Shown one piece after another: positions 9,644 to 18,640 of a stretch of DNA of 64,000 nt. Below the pieces are notes generated by a model. The model did not search any database and was not told the origin of the DNA. It saw nothing but the letters and a program-made list of their open reading frames with translations. The position numbers were made by a program, and so were the translations under genes. This DNA is from Rhizobium sp. RCAM05350 (GTDB lineage: Bacteria > Pseudomonadota > Alphaproteobacteria > Rhizobiales > Rhizobiaceae): assembly GCA_024426085.1 (NCBI GenBank), contig CP087974.1:3444001-3508000 (forward strand), read 5' to 3'. How positions within the stretch are numbered: the stretch's first letter is position 1; each line of letters opens with the position of its first letter.

Positions 9644-11293
9644 TTACTTTGGTTCCGCAGGCGCCGCTAAAGCGCTGTCAGGCGAGCCGATCATCGCCAG
9701 CAGCGTCTCAAGCCGGTCGGCATCGCGTGGCAATTTGTCGGTTCGCAGCCGCGATATGCGCGGAAAGCGCATGGCAACGCCGGATTTATGCCGGCTGGAG
9801 AAGTTGATGCCCTCGAAGGCAACCTCGACGACGAAGCCGTGATCGGCTTCCGCCCGGATCGAACGCACGGGGCCGAAACGCTCGATGGTGTTGTTGCGCA
9901 CGTAGCGATCCAGCACCTCGAGTTCCGCATCGGTGAAGCCGAAATAGGCTTTGCCGACCGGCACCAGAACATCCTTGCCGTCGCTTTGCGTCCAGACCCC
10001 GAAGGTGAAGTCGGAATAATAGCTTGATCGCTTGCCGTGTCCGCGCTGGGCATACATTAGCACCGCATCGACATTGTAGGGTTCGCGCTTCCATTTGAAC
10101 CAAGGGCCTTTCGAGCGCCCGGATGTATAAGGCGAATCCAGACGTTTGAGCATGATGCCCTCGATCACCGGATCCGGCGGGTCTTTCCGCAGGCGGTCGA
10201 GTTCTTCCCAGCTTGAGAAGGGTACGAGCGGCGAGAGATCGAAATGCGAGGGGGCGGCCTTTTCGATTAGCGCTGAAAGCGCGCCGCGCCGGGTCAGAAA
10301 GCTTTCCGGACGCATGTCGCGCCCACCGGAAAACAAGAGGTCGTAGCCGCGAATGAATGCCGGATATTCCTCCAGCATCTTTCGCGTCACGGTTTTTCGG
10401 TTCAGCCGTTGCTGGAGATCGGAAAATGTCCGCGTTGCGTGGTTGGTGCGCATGGTGCCGCCGACGAGAAGCTCGCCGTCGATGATGCCTTCGAAATTCG
10501 CGGCTTCCAGGATATCCGGAAAGGCACCGGAAATATCGTCGCCACTGCGCGAGTAAAGCCGCCGCGTGCCGGCCAAATTGGCAAGCTGGACGCGAATGCC
10601 GTCCCATTTCCATTCGGCGGCAAAGTCTTTCGGGTCCAGCGAAGCAAGATCGTTGTCGCCCACTGGCGTTGCCAGCATGACTGCGTGGAAAACTGCCGGC
10701 ATGTCCAGCTCGGGTTTGCCCGCCGTTCCATCAAGCCATTGGAATAGCGGAATGTAGGGAGGTGACAGGCCGTGCCATAGCGTTTCGATTTCAGTGATGT
10801 CGACATTGCCCATGTCGGCGAGCGCCTGTTTCACCAGCCGTGCCGAAACGCCGATGCGCAGACCACCGGTGATGAGCTTCAGGAAGGCGAACCGGCTCGA
10901 TCCTTCGAGCTGATCAAGCAGGTCGCGCACGAGGCCATGGACATTGGCCCGCCCCGCGGTTTCAAGCTGGTGCATGACGGCACCCAGCGCCAGATCGCCG
11001 ATTGCTGCTTGGCTTTCGGCCGGTGGTTCCCAGACGAGGGAGATCGTCTCGGCGAGGTCGCCGACATAATCGTAGGAATAGCGGAACAGGACCTCGTCCA
11101 TCCGCTCCAGCACCAGTTGCCTGAGCACATTGGGCTTGACGATCTTGAGCGTCAACGTTCCGGCAATGGCGGCCAGCGCATAGCCGCGGTCCGGATCGGG
11201 TGCTGCGCGGAAATAATCCGCCATCAGCTTGATCTTGGCATTGCGCTGCGGTGTCAGCACCAGACGGTCGAGCAGTTCGGCGAAGGGGCGCAT
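9644..11293 (-). CDS. ATP-dependent DNA ligase, cisplatin-damage-response type
   Basis: Intact 549-aa ligase. The N-terminal DNA-binding domain (MRPFAELLDRLVLTPQRNAK) precedes a nucleotidyltransferase core whose motif I, EWKWDGIRVQL, carries the adenylated Lys (KxDG). Other motifs are RLYSRSGDDISGAFPD, GIIDGELLVG, PVIEGIMLKRLDSPYTSGR and PWFKWKREP (motif V). The OB-fold is at the C-terminus (VGKAYFGFTDAELEVLDRYV). This family is distinct from NHEJ LigD and from NAD-dependent LigA. It is known to occur beside a Pso2/SNM1-like exonuclease, as here: the exonuclease gene ends 3 bp upstream. The pair probably forms an interstrand-crosslink or strand-break repair unit in the cytoplasm. Confidence 0.93.
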   Translation of the reverse strand: MRPFAELLDRLVLTPQRNAKIKLMADYFRAAPDPDRGYALAAIAGTLTLKIVKPNVLRQLVLERMDEVLFRYSYDYVGDLAETISLVWEPPAESQAAIGDLALGAVMHQLETAGRANVHGLVRDLLDQLEGSSRFAFLKLITGGLRIGVSARLVKQALADMGNVDITEIETLWHGLSPPYIPLFQWLDGTAGKPELDMPAVFHAVMLATPVGDNDLASLDPKDFAAEWKWDGIRVQLANLAGTRRLYSRSGDDISGAFPDILEAANFEGIIDGELLVGGTMRTNHATRTFSDLQQRLNRKTVTRKMLEEYPAFIRGYDLLFSGGRDMRPESFLTRRGALSALIEKAAPSHFDLSPLVPFSSWEELDRLRKDPPDPVIEGIMLKRLDSPYTSGRSKGPWFKWKREPYNVDAVLMYAQRGHGKRSSYYSDFTFGVWTQSDGKDVLVPVGKAYFGFTDAELEVLDRYVRNNTIERFGPVRSIRAEADHGFVVEVAFEGINFSSRHKSGVAMRFPRISRLRTDKLPRDADRLETLLAMIGSPDSALAAPAEPK

Positions 11294-11296
11294 CGG

Positions 11297-12305
11297 TTAC
11301 TCTCCTTCGTCGTCGTAGCCGACAAGATGCAGCGGCCGGGCGGCGATGCCCTGCAGTTCGCACCAGCGCACCAGCGCTTCCTCGCGACCGTGCGTCACCC
11401 AGACCTGGCCGGGATTGATCTCACGGATGGTTTCGGTCAGTTCCGGCCAGTCGCAATGATCCGAGATGATCATCGGCAGCTCGACGCCGCGCTGCTTGGC
11501 GCGCTGGCGCACCAGCATCCAGCCGGAGGCGAAGATGGGAATAGGATCTGGAAAGCGTCTGGCCCATTTGTCGGCGAAGGCGGACGGCGGGCCGACGACA
11601 ACGGCACCGGCGAAGGACTGTTTGTCTTTTGCGTCAATCGTGGCCGGGCGAAGATCACCCAGTTCGATACCTTCGCTTTCATAATAGTCGCAGAGCCTGG
11701 CCAGTGCGCCGTGAATGAAGATCGGCGCATCGTAGCCCGTTTCGCGCATCAGGGCGATGATCCGCTGGGCCTTTCCGAGGGAATAGGCGCCGACCAGATG
11801 GGCGCGCTCCGGGAACTGCTTGAGCGATGTCAGCAGCTTTACGATTTCGCTCCGGTCGTCTGGGTGATGAAACACCGGCAGGCCAAACGTTGCCTCGGTG
11901 ATGAAGACATCGCAGGCCACTGGCGCGAAGGAGAGGCAGGTCGGATCATGGCGGCGCTTGTAGTCGCCGGAGACGACGATGTGGGTGCCGTTGGCCTCGA
12001 CGGCGATCTGGGCGGAACCCAGGACATGGCCGGCTGGATGAAAGCTGACTGTGACATCGCCGATGGAGGTGCTTGCACCCAATATGGCCTCCTGCGTGCT
12101 GGTGCAGAAGGCATCGCCATATCGGATACGCATGATGTCGAGCGTCTCGCGCGTCGCCATGACATGCGTATGGCCGGCGCGCGTGATCGGCGTGACCATG
12201 GGTGATCAAGGCCCGTTCGACGGGCTGGACGGGATCGATATAGAAGCCGCCCTTCTCGCAAAAGAGACCCTTGGGCGTCGGGTAGAGCAGCGTTTCCGGT
12301 TTCAT
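11297..12305 (-). CDS. Ligase-associated DNA exonuclease, metallo-beta-lactamase/beta-CASP (frameshifted)
   Basis: About 336 aa, related to Pso2/SNM1 nucleases. Starts MKPETLLYPTPKGLFCEKGG and contains the metal-binding LITHGHADHAR (HxHxDH) near residue 40, then HPAGHVLGSAQI, VVSGDYKRRHDPTC, the beta-CASP segment FGLPVFHHPDD and DHCDWPELTETI. The frame breaks at about 12180 (GCGCGCC tract), where restoring one CG gives HARAGHTHVMATRET. It is translated just before the ligase with a 3-bp gap, so the two proteins very likely act together. The start at 12305 follows the family N-terminus, not the farther upstream ATG. Confidence 0.88.
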
Positions 12306-12365
12306 GGAAATGAAGATAGCTGGCAATTGGGCAACTGCCAGCTATCGCGGTGAATTTTTACCAGT

Positions 12366-13325
12366 TCAGGCCGCTGGGTTGTAGCCCAACGTCTTCGAGA
12401 TCAGATCAAGCACGCCATCGGCATCCACGCCGATTGCGACGTTCTGGCTGGGCAGATTGTCCCACGCATTCGGCGGAAAGAGATGATCGTCGGCCTTCTG
12501 GATCGTCTGGCCATCGGCGATGCCGCCGCAGACGACCCGGATCGCACCGCTGCGCAGGGTGAAGAGATGCGGCGCGACGACGTAGACGCAGGCGCAGCTG
12601 TCATGGATCACCATACCGTCTTCGACATGCTGTTCGTAGAAATCGATGTAGAATTGCGAGATGTCGGAGAGCAGCTTTGCCCGCTCGCCGCCCGTTGCGA
12701 CGATGGCCGCCAGCCTGCTGCGTGTCATCACCGTCTGCTCAGTCGCGTCTAGACCGACGACGACGACGGGCCAGGGTGCCGTCATCACCACATCGGCTGC
12801 CTCCGGGTCGCCGTGAATATTGGCTTCGGCAGCGGGCGTGATGTTGCCACGCATGTCGAAGGCGCCGCCCATGATCACGACCTCCTTGACGAGGACGGCA
12901 ATGTCCGGATCGTCGCGAAGGGCAAGCGCCAGGTTGGTCATTCGCCCGACGGCAACGATGGTCACTTCACCCGGGTTGGCGCGCACGGCATCGATGATGA
13001 AGCGATGCGCAGGCAGGGGATGGCAGGGCAGATCCACAGTTTCCGGGGCACCGATATTGCCGAGGCCGTCATGGCCATGAATGCCGGTCGGCCAATCGAC
13101 GTGCGGACGTGAAGGATCGAGCGTTTCGCCAAGTCCCCGCGCGACGGGGGCAGGAATGTTCCACTGCTGCTTCAGGTACAGCGCGTTGCGCGTCGTCGTC
13201 TCGATTGAGGCATTGCCGAAAACGGAAGTGATGCCGATCAGGTCGATATCCGGGTGATTGTGCAGGAAAAGCAGGGCCATTGCATCGTCGACGCCGGGAT
13301 CCGTATCAAAAATTACCTTATGCAT
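12366..13325 (-). CDS. Inosine-uridine-type nucleoside hydrolase
   Basis: Intact, 320 aa. Begins MHKVIFDTDPGVDDAMALLF, the DTDxGxDDxxA calcium-binding signature of ribonucleoside N-ribohydrolases. Later blocks are VTIVAVGRMTNLALALRDD, EVVIMGGAFDMRGNITP (the GGA..GN..P signature) and AEANIHGDPEAADVVM. It hydrolyses the N-glycosidic bond of nucleosides to base and ribose in the cytoplasm; exact base preference cannot be told. The start at 13325 matches the family; a longer in-frame extension to 13451 shows no similarity. It is a single-gene unit, separated from the exonuclease by 60 bp. Confidence 0.92.
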   Translation of the reverse strand: MHKVIFDTDPGVDDAMALLFLHNHPDIDLIGITSVFGNASIETTTRNALYLKQQWNIPAPVARGLGETLDPSRPHVDWPTGIHGHDGLGNIGAPETVDLPCHPLPAHRFIIDAVRANPGEVTIVAVGRMTNLALALRDDPDIAVLVKEVVIMGGAFDMRGNITPAAEANIHGDPEAADVVMTAPWPVVVVGLDATEQTVMTRSRLAAIVATGGERAKLLSDISQFYIDFYEQHVEDGMVIHDSCACVYVVAPHLFTLRSGAIRVVCGGIADGQTIQKADDHLFPPNAWDNLPSQNVAIGVDADGVLDLISKTLGYNPAA

Positions 13326-13645
13326 GATGTCTTCTTTTCGTTGTTTTGAAAGCCAGCCGCAATTTGCTGAAGGGCGCAACGTCCGGTGTTTCGCCACTTT
13401 TAGCGGGGTGTCGGCCAAGAGCAACTGATTTTGCGGGTTGAAATCGAGCAAAGTCTCAAATCAGTGCAAATCCGTCGATCGCCGGCAACAAACCGCTCGA
13501 ATGCTTAAACTTTCCGAAACGTCACCAAGATAGGGTGGAGGTTCAATCAAGGTGCGCGGCAGTCCGCAACAGGCCAGGGAGTTCAAGCTGATGACGGAGC
13601 AGCGCACGTGAAGTCGGTCTTTAAGACGATGCGTTTCCCCCCAAG
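13326..13645. promoter_or_regulatory. Divergent intergenic region, nucleoside hydrolase / exported protein
   Basis: 320 bp that must carry promoters for both directions. A possible real start of the plus-strand gene lies inside: GTG at 13608 with cggag nine bases upstream would give VKSVFKTMRFPPKVMFLIAG if one A is restored near 13640. No clear operator palindrome is visible. Confidence 0.4.
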
Positions 13646-14525
13646 GTGATGTTCCTTATCGCCGGCGTTCTTGTGCTGTCCGGTGCTTCCGGCGCCTATG
13701 CCGTCTATTCCGGAAAGGAAAGCTTTCTCGGCATGGCCGGGCCGGAAAAACCTTCCGTCTCAGGTCTTGCCTGCACCACGATAGAGACGCTGAAAATGCG
13801 CCGTAACGGTCAGCGGTGGATCCGCAAATATGTGAGCACGGATTCTGCCATTGGCGTCGATCGCGTCCGCACCGCATTGCGCATTGCCGGGTTGCTTGCC
13901 AAGGAGGAACGGGCCGATCTCTATCATGTCGTCGTGCTCGACGCTGCCGGGCCTTCGGATCGCGCCGCGCGGCGCGGTGCCGCCATCGGCGCCGAGGTGC
14001 TTTTGCGCCCGGAACCGGCCAAGCTGTCGGGAATGAGCACGCCGTTCGTTGCCCTGCTACAATGACGGCAAGGCCAATACCGTCGGGCTCTTCCATGGCC
14101 GCGAAGTTGCTCTCTCTGAGGATGATGTCAAAACCACGCTGACGGCGATGGACGACAAGTCGGATTGTTTCGATCCGGTCGCCGCCGCTGCAGAGGCAGC
14201 ACATGGCGCTGCTGGGTCGGAGAGCGGCGACCACGGTGAAGAACCGGCTGCCGCAGCGCATGGAGAAGACGCGGGTAGCGGCGAGGCGCCTGCCGGGCAT
14301 GGCGAAGAAGCTGCCGCGCCGGAACACGGTGTAGAGGCTCCGGCCGAGCATAGCGAGGCCGCTGAGCAAGGCGAGGCAAAGCCCGCAGAAAAGGGTTTCT
14401 TCGGTTCGATGCTGGCCATGGTGCTGGGCAGCGGCAGCGAAAAACCGACGATTGAAGGCCATGCCGCGGAACCTGCAGCAGACCATCCCATCGAGAGCCC
14501 GATAGAAGAACCGACGGGACACTGA
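13646..14525 (+). CDS. Exported protein of unknown function with Ala/Glu/His-rich tail (frameshifted)
   Basis: About 292 aa. A signal-like hydrophobic N-terminus (MMFLIAGVLVLSGASGAYAV) is followed by a globular part of about 120 residues with conserved-looking blocks (RIAGLLAKEERADLYHVVVL, GLFHGREVALSEDDVKTT). A low-complexity tail rich in Ala, Glu, Gly, His and Pro (from about residue 175) interrupts before FFGSMLAMVLGSGSEKP. The frame breaks at 14055 (CCC-T-GCT, an apparent extra T between C and G; ARYNDGKANT expected). No known family recognised. The repeated EHGxEAPA-like units may bind metal or sit in the periplasm, but that is a guess. Confidence 0.65.
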
Positions 14526-14560
14526 CGGGATTTCAATCCGCGTTACGGTGTTGATAGGGA

Positions 14561-14732
14561 TCAGACGACGGTGCTGCCGGCGATGACGGCGAGAACCACG
14601 AAGATCAGGAAGATGATCAGGGCGATGGCGAACAGCACGCGCGATCGTTGCGGTAGCGGCGGAAACGCCAGAAAAACCGAGAAAACCGGTAATCAGTGAG
14701 ATAACCAGGAAGATGAGCGCCCATTTCAGCAT
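14561..14732 (-). CDS. DUF1328 small membrane protein (frameshifted)
   Basis: About 57 aa with two membrane helices: MLKWALIFLVISLITGFLGF, then SGVSAATATIAR, then VLFAIALIIFLIFVVLAV and AGSTVV. This is the DUF1328 (YtjA-like) family of small inner-membrane proteins of unknown role. The frame breaks near 14640 in a CGCGCG tract; restoring one CG gives IARVLFAIAL. A ribosome site (gaaaggaacc) precedes the ATG at 14732. Confidence 0.8.
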
Positions 14733-14802
14733 GGAGGGTTCCTTTCAGATTTTGCGGACATAGACGCGCAGAACCCTGAAAAGTTCCATGGGCTGATGGG
14801 AA

Positions 14803-14830
14803 CGCGCCATCCGGTTTAAAGAATGGCGCG
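14803..14830 (-). terminator. Hairpin after lysS
   Basis: Perfect 8-bp stem cgcgccat (14803-14810) with atggcgcg (14823-14830), 12-base loop, 15 bp beyond the lysS stop. No strong T run follows, so its efficiency is uncertain. Confidence 0.5.
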
Positions 14831-14844
14831 TCCGCAGCGTTGTC

Positions 14845-16340
14845 TCAGTCCGCCTTGTTGCGGCGGGCCGGGAAGAGGATGATGTCGCGGATCGATGGCG
14901 CGTTGGTCAGGAGCATGATCAGGCGGTCGACGCCGATGCCGAGGCCGCCTGCGGGCGGCATGCCCTGGTCGATTGCATCGAGGAATTCGTCGTCCAGCTG
15001 CTTGTCCTTCTCGCCGCGGGCATGGGCCTGTTCCAGCTGTTCGACCATGCGCTTGCGCTGCTCTTCCGGATCGTTGAGTTCCGAGAAGGCATTGCCCAAT
15101 TCCCAGGCGTTGCAATAGGTCTCAGAAACGCTCGACCAGGCGCGGTTCGCCCGGTACTTCCTTGGCAAACGGCGAGATGTCCTTCGGGAAATGCGTGACG
15201 TGCGACGGCTGGATCAGCGTGCCCTCGACCTTTTCCTCAAAGATAAAGGCGAGGCATTCGCCCCAGGTCCAGTCCTTCTCGACTGCAAAGCCGGCAGCCT
15301 TGGCAGCCGTGCGGGCTTCCTCATCGGTCCTCATGGCGATGAAGTCGAGGCCGGTCGCTTCCTTGACGGCGTCGGGCATGGGCACACGCTTGAACGGACC
15401 CTTGAAGGAGATTTCCTTGTCGCCGAACATGAATTCGGTGGTGCCGTGAATGCTCATCGCCAGCTTGGTGAACAGGCGCTCGACGAGGTCCATGATGTCC
15501 TCGTAGTCGGCATAGGCCCAGTAGCATTCCATCATGGTGAATTCAGGATTGTGCCGGGTGGAAACGCCTTCATTGCGGAAGTTGCGGTTGATCTCGAAGA
15601 CCTTGTCGGTGAGACCTGAAACCAGCGTGCGCTTCAAAAACAGCTCCGGCGCGATGCGCAGGTACATGTCGAGCTTCAGCGTGTTGTGATGCGTCTTGAA
15701 GGGCTCAGCGGTGGCGCCGCCATAGACCGAGTGCAGCATCGGGGTCTCGACTTCCATGAAGCCGTCGTCTTCCATGAAGCGGCGGATGCCCGAAACGATC
15801 TTCGAGCGCTGCTGGAAGCGGAGCTTGGATTCCTCGTTGGTCATGATGTCGAGATGGCGCTTGCAGTAGCGCTGCTCGATGTCGGACAGGCCATGCCATT
15901 TTTCCGGCATCGGCAGCAGCGACTTGGTCAGCATGGTGATTTCTTGCGCGTTGATCGACAGCTCACCGCGCTTGGTATGGCGCACGACGCCGGTCACGCC
16001 GATGATGTCGCCGATATCGATCAGCGGCAGCAACGCGGGCGTCTTCCGGTGTCGTATCCTTGTGGGAAAAGATCTGGATCTTGCCGCCGGCGTCATGGAT
16101 ATCCATGAACATGCCGGAATTGCGCGAAGAGTAGACGCGGCCCGCTACCGTCACAACATCATCCGTCACCACGTCCGCTTCCAGGCTCTCATATTTGCTG
16201 GCCAGCTCCGCATTGGTGATCGTGCGGTGAAAATGCGCCGGATAGACGTCGCCGATCTTGTCGCGCAGCAACGCCAGCTTTTGGGCGCGCACTTCGGTGA
16301 CGTCGGAGGAAAGGGCGGTTTCGGTCTTGTTGTCAGACAT
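14845..16340 (-). CDS. lysS: Lysyl-tRNA synthetase, class II (frameshifted)
   Basis: About 498 aa. N-terminal OB-fold anticodon-binding domain (VVTVAGRVYSSRNSGMFMDI), then the class II catalytic core: motif 1 in IRRFMEDDGFMEVETPML, motif 2 around FEINRNFRNEGVSTRHNPEF, motif 3 GGLGIGVDRLIMLLTNAPSI. It charges tRNA-Lys in the cytoplasm. Frames break near 16036 (one CG lost; DARALLPLIDIG expected) and at 15124 (TTC-T-GAG, apparent extra T, giving a false stop; RFETYCNAWELG expected). A real double frameshift in an aminoacyl-tRNA synthetase would be lethal unless a second enzyme exists, which argues that the indels are consensus errors. A class I LysK elsewhere cannot be excluded. Confidence 0.9.
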
Positions 16341-16372
16341 GGTTCAGTTCCGTTTTACGGTTCCCGGCCCCC

Positions 16373-16495
16373 GTCATTCCTGTGCTTGTCACAGGAATCC
16401 AGTGCGCCCAAGTCCTTGGGCGCGAGAGACCTAAAATGTTCGTTCACGGCGCAGACGCGCCGTGGCTGGATTCCTGTGACAAGCACAGGAATGAC
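16373..16495. repeat. RIME-like nested inverted repeat between gltX and lysS
   Basis: A perfect 30-bp inverted repeat: left arm 16373-16402, right arm 16466-16495. Each arm contains a smaller palindrome (attcctgtg..cacaggaat). The centre has two more stems, gcgcccaag/cttgggcgc (16404-16423) and cggcgc/gcgccg (about 16447-16461). The whole would fold as a branched cruciform. Such elements (RIME class) are typical of intergenic DNA in rhizobia. It sits between two co-directional tRNA synthetase genes and may stop or stabilise the gltX transcript. Confidence 0.8.
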
Positions 16496-16556
16496 GGAGG
16501 AGAGAAATGCACCTCATCAATCCTGTGCGTCTCGCCGCCCGAAAGCGGCGTAGTTT

Positions 16557-18011
16557 TTATTTCGAGCCTGCCATCGAGGCGGCAACCTGGCCGGCAACCT
16601 TCAGGCGCTGGCGCACGACCGAGCGGCCGAGGATGGCCATCGAGTCGAACAGCGGCAGCGAGCGGGTCGAGCCGGAAACGGCAACGAACAGCGGTGCGAC
16701 GATGACCTTGAGCTTCTTGCCCATGCGTTCGGAAATCGCGCGCAGTTCGGCCTCGATCGCTTCGACGTTCCATTCGAGGATCTTTTCCAGGTCCGGCTGG
16801 ACCGTGTTGAAGATCTCGACCAGTTCTTCTGGCGTCGATTTGACCTTGGCGAAGGATGAGGCGTCAAGCGCGAGATCGGACTTGAACAGGAAGCCTGCCA
16901 GATCCGGCAATTCGCCGAGCTTGGAAATGCGCGACTGCGAGAGCTTGAGGCCCTGCTTGATGCGGTCGTTTTCCATCGCCCAGGCGAGCACGCGGGCGGC
17001 GAACTCATCCTCGGTCAGGCCTTCGCGCAGCCAGCGGCCGTTCAGCCAGTCGAGCTTCTGGATATCGAAGATCGCTCCGGCCTTGGAGAGGTTGGCCGGG
17101 TCGAATTTCTCCGCCAGCTGTTCCATCGTCAGCATTTCCTCGCCTTCGGCAATCTGGACAAAGAACAGGCCGAGGAAGTTCATCAGCGCTTCCGGCAGGT
17201 AGCCGAGCGCCGTGTAGTAGGAAATCGACGTCGGGTTCTTGCGCTTCGACAGCTTCGACTTGTCGGCATTGCGCATCAGCGACAGATGCATGAACACCGG
17301 CGGCTCGAGGCCGAGATACTGGTAGATCAGGATGTGCTTCGGTACCGAGGACAGCCACTCCTCGCCACGCGCCACATGGGTGATCTTCATCAGATGGTCG
17401 TCGACGACATTGGCCATGTGGTAGGTCGGCATGCCGTCGGCCTTGAGCAGAACCTGCATATCGACCGCATCCCACGGGATATCGACTTCGCCGTAGACGC
17501 CGTCGACGAACTTGCAGGAGCCTTCCGTCGGGATCTTCATGCGCACGACATGCGGCTCGCCGCTGGCGACCCGGGTGGTGACTTCTTCCGCCGAGATATG
17601 GAGGCAGAGGCCGTCATATTTCGGCGGCTTGCCGGCGGCGCGCTGGGCTTCGCGCATTTCCGTCAGACGCTCGGGCGTGCAGAAACAGCGGAAGCCGTGA
17701 CCGGCCGCGACGATTTTTTCGACGTAGGGCTTGTAGAGGTCCTTGCGGTCGCTCTGGCGGTAGGGGCCGTGGGGGCCGCCAATATCCGGGCCTTCCGACC
17801 ATTTCAAACCGCACCATTTCAGCGCGTCCAGCACCTTGGTCTCGAATTCGGGGGTCGAGCGGGTCGCATCGGTATCTTCGATGCGCAGGATGAACTCGCC
17901 ACCCATCTTCTGCGCGAAGAGATAGTTGAACAACGCGATATAGGCGGTGCCGACATGGGGTTCGCCGGTGGGGGAAGGTGCGATGCGCACCCGGACTGGT
18001 CTGTCTGTCAT
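16557..18011 (-). CDS. gltX: Glutamyl-tRNA synthetase
   Basis: Intact 484-aa class I synthetase. The HIGH-like signature is in RIAPSPTGEPHVGTAYIALF and the KMSKS-like loop is SKLSKRKNPTSISYY. Glu/tRNA contacts are in FILRIEDTDATRST and YHMANVVDDHLMKITHVARG. No zinc-cluster cysteines are in the expected place, as in many alphaproteobacterial enzymes. The ATG at 18011 gives the family N-terminus MTDRPVRVRIAPSPTG. It makes Glu-tRNA, and probably Glu-tRNA-Gln for the amidotransferase route common in this class. lysS follows on the same strand beyond a large palindrome. Confidence 0.95.
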   Translation of the reverse strand: MTDRPVRVRIAPSPTGEPHVGTAYIALFNYLFAQKMGGEFILRIEDTDATRSTPEFETKVLDALKWCGLKWSEGPDIGGPHGPYRQSDRKDLYKPYVEKIVAAGHGFRCFCTPERLTEMREAQRAAGKPPKYDGLCLHISAEEVTTRVASGEPHVVRMKIPTEGSCKFVDGVYGEVDIPWDAVDMQVLLKADGMPTYHMANVVDDHLMKITHVARGEEWLSSVPKHILIYQYLGLEPPVFMHLSLMRNADKSKLSKRKNPTSISYYTALGYLPEALMNFLGLFFVQIAEGEEMLTMEQLAEKFDPANLSKAGAIFDIQKLDWLNGRWLREGLTEDEFAARVLAWAMENDRIKQGLKLSQSRISKLGELPDLAGFLFKSDLALDASSFAKVKSTPEELVEIFNTVQPDLEKILEWNVEAIEAELRAISERMGKKLKVIVAPLFVAVSGSTRSLPLFDSMAILGRSVVRQRLKVAGQVAASMAGSK

Positions 18012-18228
18012 GATCCTGGCCCGTGCTTTACGTGCTTTCGGCCTTCCCGCCGGAAAGGAGACGTCCGGATGTGAAGGCGCATGCTTTTAAGGGAAGGAAG
18101 TGCCCGATCGATGCCTGAAACGGCGGAAAATACCGGAAATTCCATATGGCTGGCGTGAGACCATATTCAAAAGGGCGCGTCAAGGAAAACTGCGCTTCCG
18201 GCCGTGGCGATGGTCCTCAAAAAGGCAG

Positions 18229-18277
18229 TTGACAAATGTGCTGCTCCAATTTACTTAACCTTCAAGTTAATTAACTT
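18229..18277 (+). promoter_or_regulatory. arsR promoter with 14-bp palindromic operator
   Basis: TTGACA at 18229-18234 with TACTTA 17 bp downstream fits a sigma-70 promoter. Overlapping its downstream side, aagttaattaactt at 18264-18277 is a perfect palindrome, 15 bp before the ArsR start codon. It is a good candidate autoregulatory site. Confidence 0.6.
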
Positions 18278-18292
18278 TATGGTTTAATACAA

Positions 18293-18640
18293 ATGACACA
18301 GGATCAGCTCAGCACAACTCTTTCGGCGCTCGCCGATCCGACGCGTCGGGCGATCCTGGCGCGATTGGCCTTGGGGGAGGCGTCGGTCAACGAGCTGGCC
18401 GAACCTTTCGCCATGAGCCTGCCGGCCGTTTCCAAGCACCTGAAAGTGCTGGAAAAGGCCGGTCTGATCAGCCGCGGGCGCGAGGCGCAGTGGCGCCCGT
18501 GCAAACTGGAAGCCGGACCGTTGAAGGACCTCAACGCCTGGCTCGATAATTACCGGCAATTTTGGGAGGAGAGTTTCGACAGGCTCGATCTCTACCTGCA
18601 AAAACTTCAAAAGGGAGATGGAAATGAACGCAAGAGCTGA
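18293..18640 (+). CDS. ArsR-family transcriptional regulator
   Basis: Intact 115-aa winged-helix regulator. Helix-turn-helix: ALADPTRRAILARLALGEAS, NELAEPFAMSLPAVSKHLKV, LEKAGLISRGREAQWRPCKL. No cysteine metal site is seen, so this is the ArsR subtype usually paired with an SRPBCC (AHA1) protein instead of metal efflux. The stop overlaps the start of that SRPBCC gene, so the two are translationally coupled. Probably represses its own operon through the palindrome at 18264-18277. Confidence 0.9.
   Translation: MTQDQLSTTLSALADPTRRAILARLALGEASVNELAEPFAMSLPAVSKHLKVLEKAGLISRGREAQWRPCKLEAGPLKDLNAWLDNYRQFWEESFDRLDLYLQKLQKGDGNERKS

Noticed and set aside
10937..12205. 422-codon plus-strand frame opposite ligase and exonuclease
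   Set aside because: Antisense shadow; the minus strand carries clear ligase and nuclease motifs throughout.
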